From positions 2,666,001-2,730,000 of the forward strand of contig JBBMOL010000096.1 in the NCBI GenBank assembly GCA_037954665.1: a stretch of 64,000 bases of DNA, read 5' to 3'. A program made the translations under genes and the position numbers. This DNA comes from Laguncularia racemosa (Eukaryota; Streptophyta; Magnoliopsida; Myrtales; Combretaceae). Shown in pieces: positions 1 to 12,117 of the stretch. Position 1 is the first letter of the stretch. Every line of letters starts with the position of its first letter. The notes beneath the pieces were generated by a model. The model was not told the origin of the DNA. It ran no database searches and saw nothing but the letters and a program-made list of their open reading frames with translations.

Positions 1-900
1 TCCACATTTCTTCTTCCGGCTTGGCTCTCATCATGGATCTCATCATACTTGGACAAAGAAGAGGGCAGCTTTTCCAAGCTATATACTATGCTAGTAAGAT
101 GCTCAATAATGCATAAAAGAATTATGTAACCATCGAAAGGAGATACTTGTAGTGGTATTTATTTGTGATAAGTTTTGATCTTATCTGATAGGATCCAAGG
201 TGACAATTTACACTGATCAATCGGCACTAAAATATTTGTTAACAAAGGTAGACATAAAACCAAGACTAATAAGATGAATTCTTTTATCATAGGATTTTGA
301 TTTAGAAATCAAGGACAAGAAGGGAATTAAGAATCTAGTGGCTGATCACCTTTCACAAGTTGTTAACAAAAATGACAAACCACCGATCAATGAATTCTTT
401 CTTAACGAACAACTATACTTAGTTTATTTGACAAATGTGCTGTAGTGTGCTAATATTGTGAATTACTTGGTCCGTAGGATTTTACCCTATCGAATGTCTA
501 AGGATTAGAAGAAACAAATTTTTTTAACTGATGTTAAGTCCTATTTTTGGGATGAACCTTCTATATTTAAGAGATGTGCTAATTAAGTGATTCAAAGATG
601 TATGCTTAAATGTGAAGTGCCTAATATATTGGCTCACTATCAAGAAGTGTTTCCTAAACACAAGTGTCTCTTGTCAACCCCTTTATGCCTATCCAAGAAG
701 TGTTTTCAAAACTAAACTTTATCAAGAACTAGCCTACAATGGGGCAATTTAGAGAATAGGGATATCAATCAAGGGAAAAAGGATGAACTAATTTATACCT
801 ACCCTAGTTGCATCAATTCAAAAGTGATTTTTACCATCGATGATTTATTTCTTTTGAGTTGAAGACAAGCCCACATTAAAAAGAACCACATACAATCTAT
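1..900 (+). pseudogene. Athila-like Ty3/gypsy pol relic (RNase H to integrase start)
   Basis: This is a broken reverse-transcriptase/RNase H segment read on the plus strand across several frames. Recognisable blocks are YYASKMLN near 85, YTDQSALKYLL near 208-240, DFDLEIKDKKG near 295-325 and VADHLS near 340. They are followed by a stretch like the Athila linker (PINEFF, then ANIVNYL) to about 480 and by DVKSYFWDEP near 530-555. In Athila elements this segment lies between RNase H and the integrase zinc finger. Many stops and frame changes make it non-functional. The window edge removes the RT and anything upstream, and no integrase core follows. Assignment to Athila rather than Tat rests on the VADHLS and PIN blocks recalled from that lineage. 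Confidence 0.75.
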
Positions 901-2109
901 TCACTTTAAGCTACAAGTCATTCAATGAAGGGATAATCACCTTTAGGCCTAAAAGGAAAAGAGAGAGAGAGAAAGAAAATTAAAGATAAAAAAGGTATGA
1001 AGGATGAAAAAGGAAAAAAGAAAAAGAAAAGAAGAAAGAAAGCTCAAGAAGGTGATTAAGGCTCATATACAATCAAGAGTAAGCCCAAAAAGACTTGAAA
1101 ACACTATGTCCAAATACAAGAGCCAAAAAATATCCAAGAATCTCAAGAATTACAGTTGAAAGTCAAGTCCCACCCATAACACCACCCTTCTTTAAAGGTT
1201 GTTATGATCATAGGAAACAAATTATCTTATGTAAAAATTGGTTTTAAATTAGGGTAAGTACATTTCTAATTTTCCTAAGGGTTCTTAGCTTGTAAATCCA
1301 AGTTGAAGTAATGATTCTTTCAAAATAGACCTTCACATCAATACCTTATTGGAATTGATAGTCAAAAGCCTATATTGTATTATAAGTTAGGAAAAAACCT
1401 AATAAATTGATCAAAGTGTATCACCTACAAGAGGGATCATAATTTTTGGAATAAAAGTTAAGAGTGACATATAAACAAAGAAAGTATGAAGAAGTCCTCT
1501 TAAACTAAACCAGTTAAGAAAAAGATATCTATTCCCAAATAGAAGGAAGAAATCGGAAGTCATCCCTTAGAGGCATTGCTTGCCCTAGGTTTGAATACTA
1601 ATGTCCCCAAGAAGAAGATTTGAGTTTTAGCTGCAAAGAGCCCCCCAAAGGATGATCGAATGAGCTAAGACACCACTCTTCCAAGAAAGAATCACATCCT
1701 CCATGCAAAATGAGGCAAAGGCGTAAGTGATTATTGAGTAGTGAGGCAAGCATGCCCCATTATTTGTGGTTTTTGGGATCCCTATTAGACTCCTCACTTG
1801 TTAGCAATTCTTTGAAAAAAGAAGAAAGGTTTAAGAATTTCATTCCATAAGTTTTTTAGAAATTAAGAGTTTTATAAATTTCAAAAAAAAAAAAGACATT
1901 TTGCAACAAAAGCTTAACTTGATTTTTCAAAAGTTTTCCTTGCATTAAAACCCTTTAAGGGTCTTATTTCCCAAAAATTCTAGTCTTCCAAAATTTGAAC
2001 AACTTTTGCATGTCTAAGTCTACCTATGCCTAGTTTCCATAAGTTTAAGGTATTGATTATTTTAATATTTGATCCAACAAAGGTTTACGTTCTCTAACTA
2101 TCCTAGCCA
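901..2109. other. Decayed non-coding stretch with a polypurine tract
   Basis: No supportable gene is seen. A purine-rich low-complexity tract (GA- and AAAG-rich) occupies about 940-1050. The rest is AT-rich and probably decayed 3' sequence of one or more retrotransposons lying between the pol relic and the tandem-repeat block. Confidence 0.5.
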
Positions 2110-2865
2110 TTAAATTGCAAGCTCTATGCTGAAAAAATCCATCTATCAAAGATGGCGACTTGAGTTAAACTTTGGTAATTTGGAAAAACAAATCCATTAA
2201 CTCAAGATGGTGATAGAATTTTGAAAAAATCCATCAATCCAAAATGGCAATAAATTTTGGTAATTTGAAAAAATTCATCCATCTAAGATGGTGACTTGAG
2301 GTAAAATTAGGAGAAAAAAAATCCATCAATTTAGGATGAAATAGAATTTTGAAAAAATCCATCATTCTAAAATGGTGATAAAATTCACTAATTTGAAAAA
2401 AATAGTCCATCCATTCATGATGGTGATTTAAGATAAATCCATCAATCCAAGATAGTGATTTGAGACAAAGATTTAGTGATAATATTTAGTAATTTGAAAT
2501 AAAGATCCATTCATTTAAGATGGTGATTTAAGATAATTGTTTTTTTTTAAATCCATTAATCCAGGATGGTGATATAGTTTAGTAATTTGAAAGAAACCAT
2601 CCACCCAAGATGATGATTCATGATAAAAGTTTGAAAGAATTCATCTATTCAAGATGGTGATTTAAGATAAAATTTGGAAAAAAAACCATCCGTCTAAGAT
2701 GGGGATTTAGAATAAAATTTGAAAAAATCCATCCATGTAAGATGTTGACTTAAGATGAATTCCATCAATTCAACATGATGACTTAAGGTAAAATTTTGAA
2801 GATGGTGACTTAAGACAAAATTTTTTTTTAAAAAAAAAAACGATTCCTTCCATCCAAGACAACCC
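2110..2865 (+). repeat. Degenerate tandem repeat, about 16 units, in a retrotransposon 3' UTR
   Basis: The phrase CCATCnAtCnAAGATGGTGA recurs about every 35-65 bases (for example near 2145, 2200, 2285, 2370, 2415, 2510, 2560, 2650, 2695, 2800). Each copy is followed by an AT-rich spacer resembling TTTGAAAAAAT. Unit length is irregular and units differ strongly, so the array is old. Its position just before a PPT-like sequence and the LTR at 3123 matches the 3' UTR tandem repeats of the Tat elements E1 and E4, although the monomer is unrelated to theirs. Confidence 0.7.
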
Positions 2866-3122
2866 TCAATACTCTTCCAATTAAAAGTGCAAAGACCAAA
2901 CTAGTGTTTGGTTTGACACCCCCGTTCACAAGTTTTCCTCATTTTTTATTCAACTTTGATACTAACCTTATTCCACTTTCATGATAATTAGCTCATGAGC
3001 ACTATCCACGTCTTGGATAGCTAGCTTTACAAAGTGCCATCCAATTACTTTTGAGCAAAAATGGTTTTTCTTTTCTCTTTGTGATAAAGTTTTGCATAAA
3101 TTTCATTACAAAGATAGGTAAT
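2866..3122 (+). other. End of relic 3' UTR with PPT-like site
   Basis: Non-coding sequence ending with TTACAAAGATAGGTAAT just before TGTAGACACC. It aligns with the end of E4 (TACAAAGAGGGGTAGC before TGTAAACACC), where the purine run is the polypurine tract. The relic tract has lost most of its G run. Confidence 0.5.
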
Positions 3123-6100
3123 TGTAGACACCCCTTTTTTCCCCCTAAATTATTTGTTTCTTTTAGTTAATTTTTTGAAAGCCCTAATTTAAAAGAAAAA
3201 AAGGCTAAAATTTCCCCTAAAAAATGAAAAAAAGAAAGACAAAAAGGTGGAAAAACAAAAATTACAAAAAGAAAAAGAAAAGCAAAAGAGAAAAAAAAAA
3301 GAAGACAAAAAAAAATCGAAAAATATTAAAAATCTTTTTTATGGTGGTCAATTTGAGTTAATTTAGGGTGGAAACAATCTTTTAGGGTCAAAAACAATTT
3401 TTTGAATTGAGATATGCATGTGTGATTCGATAAAATATGAGATTTAGCAAAAAAAAAAAAGTTATTTTGTTGAAAATTAATTTTTCTAGCCTAATTTTAG
3501 TCTCCTAGTTTGCAAAGTCATGAAAAATAGTTAATTTAAGCGTTGTTGTTAGGCTTGGACCAAAGGTTTGACTCAAACATGCTAAAGGATCAAAGGTCGA
3601 GGGATCAAACTAAGCTTAATAGGTGGTTGAACCAGGGTTGCTAAAAAATAAAAAATATAAGTTATATTTTAATTATAAGAGAAATTAAACATAAAATTGC
3701 ACAATTAAATCCATAATTAGATTAAATCCATTCATTAGCAATCAAATAAATACAAAACACGAATCTTAAATGATATATAGGTTCACATAATCGAAATTTA
3801 GATCAAATCTAAACTAATTTTAAAAAGAATACAAGAGTTGGAATCATACATTATCAAATTCAAAACCATAAACTTAAAAAAAAAGTTCAAGTTTTCATTA
3901 ATATCATTATAATCATCATCTAATTTAACAATTTGTATAACATCAATTTATTCCTCAATTGCATCCAAATTCACATCCTTTTCAATCTCTTTGTCATTTG
4001 GAAGAAGGGAAAAAATAGTCAATAATATTACAAACAACACAAAAGTAAAGATAATATTGAATAGTGAGTTGAGTTTTGATAATGAAGCATTAAAATAGCA
4101 TTTCAAATTTAAGTTAGTGGCAATAAAATATTAAAGTAATATAATAATGCTTTGTTGGCTATGTAAATGCTTTTCCTTTTCTCTCATGTCTATCATTTAC
4201 TTAGTTACTCAATTGGACCACATTTGTTATTTAGCTTTTGCATGATTTTACTTTTATTTTTTAGTGTATTTTGACTCATTTAACCTAATCGACTCAACCG
4301 AGTCAATAAAAAACCATACACTAGCCCAATTCAAAGGCCGGTTCCAAGTCTACTCAATTCAACCATGCAGGCCAATCTAAGTTTAACACCATTGAATTTA
4401 AATTGATCATGGCTTTAAATGGTATCTCAGTTAAACTTAAATTGCTCATTTTATAGAAAAAAAAATGTAGCTTCAAATAAAGCTAAATGATATATGTAAT
4501 TGAGCTTGTAATTTTATCAAATTGAGCTATTTTGAAAAAAAAAATAATATTGCATATGCATAATAGAGTCATAAATTGCATATGGAAACAAGCCCATTTC
4601 TAAGAACCCAAGAGGCTCACATTGACATTGAGCCTTTTATTAAAAATCTACCCAAAATATAATAAGAATATTAATTAATGCAAACCCAAAATGCTTTATT
4701 GTCATTGTCGAGTCTAATTTTGAATTTTCCCATTCTTAATCTGATCTAGACAAGACCCTATGCTCATCTAATATAGATCCTCGACTTGAGTTAGGAACTT
4801 CGTTCAATTTTGGAGTCGCCACCTAACTCTTGTTGGGAAATATTGAATTAAGACTAAAGGAGCGGATTAGTCTTAATTTGGACCACTAGTCGTCGTGATT
4901 TCCTCTTCTCGTTTTTGGTGAAAAGAGGAAAAGGAAAACCAGAGTTTCTAAGTTTGGAGGCTAACCTATTAAAACCTTACGGTTACCACCTAATCTCCTA
5001 AAATTATCTCTATCTAGAAATGTCTTTTATTTTGTTTCTGTTGCCTTTTATTGTGTTTTTAAATGATTTATTTTAAAAATGATTTTTTTATTTCATTTTA
5101 CGGGTTGAACTAAATGGGTGCCTACGTACCTGCTATTCAGGATCAAACAAGCCGTAGTTCGCTTTTCCTGAAAATATTTAGTGGGTTTGTGGATTTTAAT
5201 TTTTTTAAATCTCTTTTTATTTATGTTTTTACCATTTTGGGGATTTTTCTAAAAAAATCTAAACCTAAGCTTAATAATTTGATTTTTTGAAAATAATTTT
5301 TGGGAAAAACATCAATTTTGGACTTATTTTAGGAAAATGATTTTTCTAAGTGCTAAAACTCATTTTTATAATTGTTTTGAATTTTTATTAATTTTTATGA
5401 TTTTCTTTGTAATTTTTATGATTTTTTATCATTTTTTCGATTTTTCCTTATTCTTCTACAATTTTTATAATTTTTATGAGTTCTCATGATTTTTATAGTT
5501 TTTTTATTATTTTTATTATTTTTTTATGATTTTTACTATTTTTTCATAATTTTTGCGCATTTCTATTAAAATTTTTATCCTAAGTTATTATCTATCCTAT
5601 TTTAAAACCTAAAGTTTTATTATTATTTTCCTAATATTTTTATTATTATTCTCTACATTTTTATTATTATTTTTATTTTTATTATTTTTTAAGTTATTAA
5701 ATCCTAAAAAAAAAATCTAATTTCTAACATTTTCCTATTAATGGAAATATAAATAAATAAATAACTAACAAAATAATAAATCAAATAAACAAAATTCGAA
5801 AAAATACGGAAAATCCGACTTACCTGGATTCAGGTCGGTCTGGTCAAATCGGGTCGAAGTAGGTCGGGTTGGATCGGTCGGACACAGCGACGGGGAGTGC
5901 TCGTTGACAGCGTTCCGATGGCCTTTTGTAGCGGGTGAGGTGTCGAATCCTAGGTTATCGAGAATGAGGAATTCAATGGTGGCGGTGGTTTACTCCAGAA
6001 ACGCCTCATGGTGGTTGCTTAGCTCCTGATCGGCGGTCGCGACTTCGATTTCCTCCGGTGGTCTCCAATTCACTCTTTTCTCTCACTTTCTCTCGCTTTT

Positions 6101-6131
6101 GATCTGTCCTTTGGCTTCCTCCCCTCCTCCT

Positions 6132-6141
6132 CTATTTATAG
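6132..6141 (-). promoter_or_regulatory. TATA box, E1 3' LTR
   Basis: The minus strand reads CTATAAATAG followed by AGGAGGAGG, a strong plant TATA box. It lies about 680 bases from the LTR 5' end, so U3 is about 0.7 kb. Confidence 0.7.
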
Positions 6142-6473
6142 GTGCTTGCAAACTCCTCCGGATAAGCTCAAATTTGAAGATTTGGATAAACCCATATTTT
6201 TCCGTTTTTTAGATTTGGTTTTATCCCGGCGATTTGATGTTGATCTCTTGTTTCTCTTTGATTTATTTGATAGATTTGGCTTTATCTTGACAGCAATCCA
6301 AAAGATTTGAGGAAAAATGGTCGATCCCGCCTTCGTCGAACCTACTCCAGCTTCCTCTCGCGTCTGTTCGGGTGAAGAAGACAATCACGCGCAACACATG
6401 TGACTTCCCTCGGCCAATCACACGCTGCCACGTGGCAACTCCAGGCGAAAGGCGAAAAAAATTGCACAGAGTG

Positions 6474-6556
6474 CTCGGGGGGAAGATTCGAACTCGCGAC
6501 CTTAAATCCTCCACACGTTCCCAAGCGCACACACGAGCCAACTGAGCTAGCCCAAT
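6474..6556 (-). other. tRNA-like module in E1 3' LTR
   Basis: On the minus strand the A box TAGCTCAGTTGG (6538-6549) and B box GTTCGAATC (6485-6493) both fit the Pol III consensus, separated by 44 bases. The flanking heptamers can pair at five of seven acceptor-stem positions, and a five-base T stem is partly formed. The D and anticodon arms are not recognisable and no CCA end follows. It resembles the head of a tRNA-derived SINE more than a tRNA gene. Confidence 0.6.
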
Positions 6557-6820
6557 TTCCTGATTTTCTTTACTTCGCAAATTGCATATATGCAATGCGA
6601 TTTTTTTATTTTTTTGTATTTTTTGAAATTTCTAAAATTTGTAAAAATTATTTATCCCTTATTATTGCCATTTCTGAAATCATTTCTCAAAATTGATGTG
6701 TTTTCCTATTTATTTTTATTTTTTTGAATATTTTTCCTATTTTCGCCAAATTAGAGAAAAATTGGAAAAAATTGAAAATTGATTATTATTTATTTCTAGG
6801 GCAAAAATGAGGTGTCTACT

Positions 6821-6833
6821 GCTGCCCCTCTTT
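6821..6833 (-). other. E1 polypurine tract
   Basis: On the minus strand this is AAAGAGGGGCAGC, directly before the 3' LTR, where plus-strand DNA synthesis is primed. E4 has the equivalent AAAGAGGGGTAGC. Confidence 0.75.
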
Positions 6834-7227
6834 GTAGTAAAGTTTGAAAAACTTAACTACAAAGATAAGAAAGACGCTATTTTTGGCCTCTTAAATAGAT
6901 AACGCCTTAGTTTGGCTGGTTATCTAGAGTTTGTTTTTTTAGGTAGAAAAATGCTCCATGAGCTAATAAATCCCACGACTTAAACTAGTCCTAACAATTT
7001 AGAGTAATGTTCCTTCCCCAAAAAGTGCTTTATGGGCTGACTGATTGGCAATAGGAAACATCTCAAGCATTGTTTAGGAGTGTAGAAGGAATGATGATAG
7101 GAAGCGTCTTATCAGACTAGCAACCTTGAAAAGAAGATTATCTTAGGAAGCGCCCTTATGAGCTGGCTACCTGTCAACAGAAGCGTCTGGTTAGACTAGC
7201 AACCGTTTGGAAAAATACTTTCGAAAA

Positions 7228-8167
7228 GTACTCCTATGAGCTGACTAATTGAGGGAGTCTAGGAAAGTGCCCCTCTTGGGCTAACTAACCTTTGATAAAA
7301 TGTCTCAAAAAGTCCTATGGGCTGACCTTGAGAACAAAATTTTTTTAGGAAAGTGCCTCCTATGGGCTGACTAACCTATGATAGAATGTCTCAAAAAGTG
7401 CCCCCTATGGGTTGACCTTGAGAACATATATTTAGGAAAGTGCCCCCTATAGGCTGACTAACCTATGATAGAATGTCTCAAAAAGTGCCCCTTATGGGCT
7501 GACCTTGAGAACAGATATTTAGGAAAGTGCCCCTTATGGGCTGACTAACCAATGATAGAATGTCTCAAAAAGTGCCCCCTATGGGCTGACCTTGAGAACA
7601 GATATTTAGGAAAGTGTCCCCTATGGGCTGACTAACCTATGATAGAATGTCTCAAAAAGTGCCCCCTGTAGGCTGACTAACCTATGATAGAATGTCTCAA
7701 AAAGTGCCCCCCTATAGGTTGACCTTGAGAACAGATATTTAGGAAAGTGCCCCCTATGGGCTGACTAACCTATGATAGAAACGTCTCAAAAAGTGCCCCC
7801 TATGGGCTGACCTTGAGAACAGATATTTTTAGGAAAGTGCCCCCTATGGGCTGACTAACCTATGATAGAATGTCTCAAAAAGTGCCCCCTATGGGCTGAC
7901 CTTGAGAACAGATATTTAGGAAAGTGCCCCCTCTGGGCTGACTAACCTATGATAGAATATCTAAAAAAGTGCCCCCTATGGGCTGACCTTGAGAACAGAT
8001 GTTTTAGGAAAGTGCCCCATATGGGCTGACTAACCTATGATAGAAATGTCTCAAAAAGTGCCCCCTATGGGTTGACCTTGGGCACAGATGTTTTAGGAAA
8101 GTGCCCCCTATGGGTTAACTAACCTATGATAGAAATGTTTAGACAAGTGCCCCACTATGGGTTGACT
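7228..8167 (-). repeat. 87-bp tandem repeat array in E1 3' UTR
   Basis: There are about ten units of about 87 bp. Each unit contains two half-units sharing AAGTGCCCCCTATGGGCTGA (plus strand): one half follows GGAAAG and is followed by CTAACCTATGATAG, the other follows TCTCAAA and is followed by CCTTGAGAACAG. The array is regular in the middle and degenerate at both ends. E4 carries the same array in the same place. Tandem repeats in this position are a known feature of Ogre/Tat elements and a known source of satellite DNA. Confidence 0.9.
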
Positions 8168-8675
8168 CATCTTATGCTTCTGAATATGCTTTCTACTGAG
8201 TGAGCTAAACGGTGTGATGCCTTTCAATGATATGATGATATTTATTTATTTTAATATGCTTGCCAGTTTATCATGGATAGCAACCAAACAACCGAACCTT
8301 TGTGCTGGTTTACTTCTACTTTACTTTTTCTTATCTTGACTCGGGGTTGAAAATCTTGATGTGCTTCCTTTCTTATGTACACACAGCTCTTTTGACGGTA
8401 ATGTTACCCTACTAATGCACTATGTTCTAATGCTCAGAAGTAGATAGAACTATATTACCAAATATATTGAGATTCATTACCATTTTAGTGTTTATCTTTC
8501 ATTGGCGAAGTAGTGGGTAATGTGTTTAGGGAGTATTTGTTGTGGTGCGAATTGATTTGGATTATTGACCATTCAAGGATATTAACTTTGCTTGTAAAAA
8601 GTAAAAACTCGACTCAACGAAATTTGTATCGAACATTGGCTTTCATCAACATTGGAAAAATTTCAATTCCCTTGC
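8168..8675 (-). other. E1 3' UTR between integrase and the repeat array
   Basis: Non-coding; homologous to 43740-44248 of E4. The short open frame on the plus strand here is incidental. Confidence 0.6.
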
Positions 8676-9875
8676 CTAAGGATAGTATATTTTTACAGCA
8701 TCTGTGTTAATGGGGTCTCTCAATTCCGGACCATCCATTTGAGTCAGTATCAAAGCATCTCCTGACAAAACCTTTTTCACCACATAAGGGCCTTCATAGT
8801 TTGGGGTGAATTTTCCTCTGGAGTCTTAGGCATTCGGGAGAACCTTCCTTAGCACCAGATCCCCTTCTTTGAAGTATCGGGGCCTCATTTTCTTGTTAAA
8901 TGCTCGGGCCATCCTTTGTTGGTAACACTGGCCATGACATAGTGCGGTAAGTCTTTTTTCATAAATCAGATTCAGCTGATCAAGCCTCTTCTTTACCCAG
9001 TCTGATTCGGTTAGCTGAGTTTCTGACAAGATTCTGAATGATGGTATTTCGACTTCAACTGGTAGCACTGCTTCAGTACTATATACCAATGAATATGGGG
9101 TGGCTCCCGTAGATGTTCTTATTGAAGTCCTATAAGCCATAAGAGAAAACGGTAACATTTCGTGCCAATCTCTGTAAGTGGTTGTCATTTTCTCGATGAT
9201 CTTTTTGATATTCTTGTTAGCTGCTTCTACCGCCCCGTTCATTTGAGGTCGGTAGAGAGTTGAATTTTTGTGGTTTACGTGGAATTGTTGACATAAACCT
9301 GTCATCGATTTGTTGTTAAGATTGGTATCGTTGTCGGTGATGATAGACTCAGGAACTCCATATCGGGCTATTATGTCCCTTTTCAAGAAGCGGACTATTA
9401 CCCCTTTTGTAACATTGGCATGTGACGAAGCTTCTACCCACTTGGTGAAGTAATCAATCACTACCAGCATGAATCTGTGGCCGTTGGACACTGTCGGAGT
9501 GATTAGGCTAATTACGTCGATTCCCTACATGGAGAAAGGCCATGATGCTGACAACAAATGTAGCTCATTAGGCGGAGCATTTATCCGGTTCGGGTATACT
9601 TGACACAGATGACAGTGCTTGACATATTTTATGCAATCTGATTCCATGGTTAACCAATAGTATCCTAACCTCATGATTTTTCGGGCTAACATGTAGCCAT
9701 TTATATGAGGTCCACATACTCCTTCATGCACTTCCTTCATCAGTTCGCATGCTTCATTTTTATCCACACATCTCAACAAGGTGGCATTAGATGATCTTTT
9801 GTAGAGTACAGACCCACTTAGTAAGAAATGGCTTGCTAACCTTCTGAGTGTTCTTTGGTCATTCTTGCTAGCCAT
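8676..9875 (-). pseudogene. E1 integrase (Tat type), broken
   Basis: This is the integrase that would join element cDNA to chromosomal DNA. In order it shows the HHCC zinc finger (HEGVCGPH, then CHLC, about 9600-9740), the catalytic core with the first Asp in VVIDYFTKW, the second in ITDNDTN and the Glu in GAVEAANKN with 35 residues between them, and the C-terminal GDLVLRKVLPN region. The end (INTDAVK..YYP, stop at 8676) matches E4. An in-frame stop after NA (near 8827) and another before the core disrupt it. All catalytic residues are present. Confidence 0.88.
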
Positions 9876-9935
9876 TTCAAGGTATTTACTTTCTTGGAGG
9901 AAGGTCTTGATGTTGTGATACTAGGGCTTGTCATC

Positions 9936-10991
9936 TTATATTTTTTCATTGGTTAAACAGTAGGCGGGCCGACTTCCGATGTCTATTTTCATCGGTTGAA
10001 CTTCGGCTCCCCCTGTTATCTGGATCATAGATGCTAGTGTGGCTAGTACATCTGCAAATTGATTCTGAGTTCTCGGGATGTATGTGAAAGTGATTGCCTT
10101 GAATTCTTCGATTAGCTCTATCAAGTGTTGATGATATGGTACCAGTTTGGGGTCTTTAGTCTTGTATTCCCCTCTTGTTTATAGTATGATAAGCGACGAG
10201 TCCCCGTATACTTCTAATTCGTAGATTTCCATTTGACAGGCCATTTTGAGGCCAAGAATGCACGCCTCATATTCCGCGATATTATTGGTATATGAAAATG
10301 TAAGTCTTGTCGCTACAGGGAATTGAGTGCCGTTTGGGGATATCAACACTGCCTCGATCCCGCAATCGAATACATTAGCAGCTCCATCAAAAAACAGTTT
10401 CCATTTCGGGTTCTGCTCCATCCCAAAGTCTTCTACCGGCATATCTTCCACTGTTAATATATTTTCGTCCGGAAATTGGGCCCCTGTTTCTTGGGAATCT
10501 GTCTCGATAGGGTGTTTTGCCAATTGGTTGGCTAAGGCTTGCCCTTTCATCGAGTTTTGATTTATGTATGTAATGTCAAACTCGGATAGGAGCATTTGCC
10601 ATTTAGAGATTCTCCTTATCAAAGCTGGTTTCTCTGCCAAGTATTTCAAAGGATCATGTCTTGTCAGCAGCTCAATATGATAGTAAAGGGTGTATTGCCT
10701 TAGTCGATGCATGACCCAAATTAGAGCACAACAAGTCTTCTCCACCTTTGAGTACCTCTGTTCCCCATCTGTGAACTTCTTGCTCAGGTAATATATGGAA
10801 CGCTCCCTTCCCTCGTCATCTTTCTGCCCCAATATGCATCCCATGGATTCAGGGAGTATAGTAAGGTATAAGAATAAGGGCTTCCCTTGCTTCGGGACTA
10901 TCAAGACCGAAGGTTTTATAAGATAGTCTTTGATCGTCCTAAATGCTTCTTCGCATTCGTCGTCCCATTCTATTGTGGCGTTCTTCTTCAA
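9936..10991 (-). pseudogene. E1 RNase H plus archaeal-type RNase H
   Basis: The first RNase H (about 10560-10990) has ESMGCILGQ, RSIYYLSKKF and LTRHDPLKYL. The second (about 9990-10420) has KLFFDGAAN, EYEACILGL and YGDSSLIIL, then NQFADVLATLASM. Two RNase H domains in tandem are a hallmark of the plant Tat lineage. A stop after SLIIL (near 10180) separates the end of the second domain. E1 keeps a short stretch around 10905 that E4 has lost by an 11-base deletion. Confidence 0.87.
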
Positions 10992-11756
10992 CAGACGGAA
11001 AAGTAGCCGACATTTGTCTGTGAGCTATGAGATGAAACGAGCTATGTAGTTTAACCTTCCCAGCAAGCTTCTTACTTCTTTAACGGAGCGTGTGGAAGGT
11101 AACTCTAATATAGACTTTACCTTGTCAGAGTCGATTTTAATGCCTTCCTAGCTTATGACAAACCCCAACAATTTCCCCATTGTGACCCCGAAAGTACATT
11201 TCTCTAGGTTTAACTTGAGCTGAAATTTTCTCAGTCGTTTAAAGAATTTTCTCAGGATATCTATATGGCTTTCTCCTTCTTTAGATTTGGCTATCATGTC
11301 GTCGACATATACTTCAACCTCTCAATGCATCATGTCGTGAAGTATTGCGACCATGGCTCTCTGATACGTTGTCCCGGCGTTTTTCAAACCGAAGGGCATG
11401 ACTTTGTAACAGAAAGTTCCCCATGTTGTGATAAAAGTCATTTTGGTCTTATCCTCTTCAGCCATTTTTATTTGATTATATCCTGAGAAACTGTCCATGA
11501 ATGAGAAGAGATGGTTTCCCGCAGTGTTGTCTACTAGAACATCAATGTGAGGTAGGGGGAAGTTATCCTTTGGCGTAGCTTGGTTTAAGTCCCGGAAGTC
11601 TACGCATGCGCGTACTTTTCCGTTCTTTTTCATAACGGGGATTATATTTGCTACCCATTCTGGGTAGTCGGATACTTCAATGAACCCTACTTCTAGTAGT
11701 TTCTTGACTTCCTTCTTAATCTTTAGCAAGATGTCTGGCCTAAATCTTCTCAGTTT
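10992..11756 (-). pseudogene. E1 reverse transcriptase, broken
   Basis: The minus strand carries RT motifs in order: EVGFIEVSDYPEW, the VRACVDFRDLNQATPKDNFP block, FSFMDSFSGYNQI, MPFGLKNAGTTYQRAM and, after an in-frame stop, the catalytic YVDDMIAKS (about 11288-11315), then LEKCTFGV and LLGFVIS. RT copies the element RNA to cDNA. At least three in-frame stops (after DMMH, after GFVIS, after RFIS) inactivate it, but there is no large deletion. Confidence 0.88.
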
Positions 11757-12117
11757 TTATTTTTTAGGTTTGATATCTTCCCTTGTGGAAAGCCTATGAA
11801 CCACTATTGATTGCTCTAGTCCTGGCATGTCACCATATGACCAGGCAAACACATCCGCGTATTCTGTTAATAGCTCGGTTATCTCACATTTTTGCTCGGC
11901 ACTCAAACTGGTCCCGATTTTGAGGTTTTTAGGGTTTTCCATGCTTCTTAGATTTACTGTCTCCACCGGTTCGTCGATCAAAATTCCGCTTTGTTCATGT
12001 TTTTGCCAATTTTCTTGTATTATTTCATGGTCGAGGATATCGCCTTCAACAACTGACTCAGCAGCGTTGGAAACGATATTAGCATTTTTATTTTCTACCT
12101 GCGCGAAATATCCTTGA
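11757..12117 (-). pseudogene. E1 spacer upstream of RT
   Basis: Frame with IDEPVETVNLRSMENP, EYADVFAWSYGDMPGL and the IVVHRL block that precedes RT in Ty3/gypsy elements. It continues directly into the RT segment after a stop at PKK. The equivalent in E4 is about 40320-40680. Confidence 0.75.

Larger units (their letters stand above)
4706..6820 (-). repeat. E1 3' LTR
   Basis: 2,115 bp. In element orientation it begins AGTAGACACC (ancestral TG changed to AG) and ends GACTCGACA. It contains, in order, a tRNA-like module (6474-6556), a palindromic G-box (6426-6437), a TATA box (6132-6141), an open leader, a splice-donor consensus (5818-5826), a long TTTTTATGAT-rich tract (about 5380-5700) and the conserved U5 block (about 5110-5165). 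Confidence 0.92.

Noticed and set aside
6400..6696. Open frames in the LTR tRNA-like region (also 6263-6595, 15230-15548, 33097-33423, 46032-46280)
   Set aside because: They overlap each other on both strands, differ in start and end between LTR copies and contain no known domain. They reflect the locally GC-rich tRNA-like and promoter segment.
7228..8167. CRISPR-like array
   Set aside because: Head-to-tail monomers without unique spacers, inside a eukaryotic retrotransposon 3' UTR.
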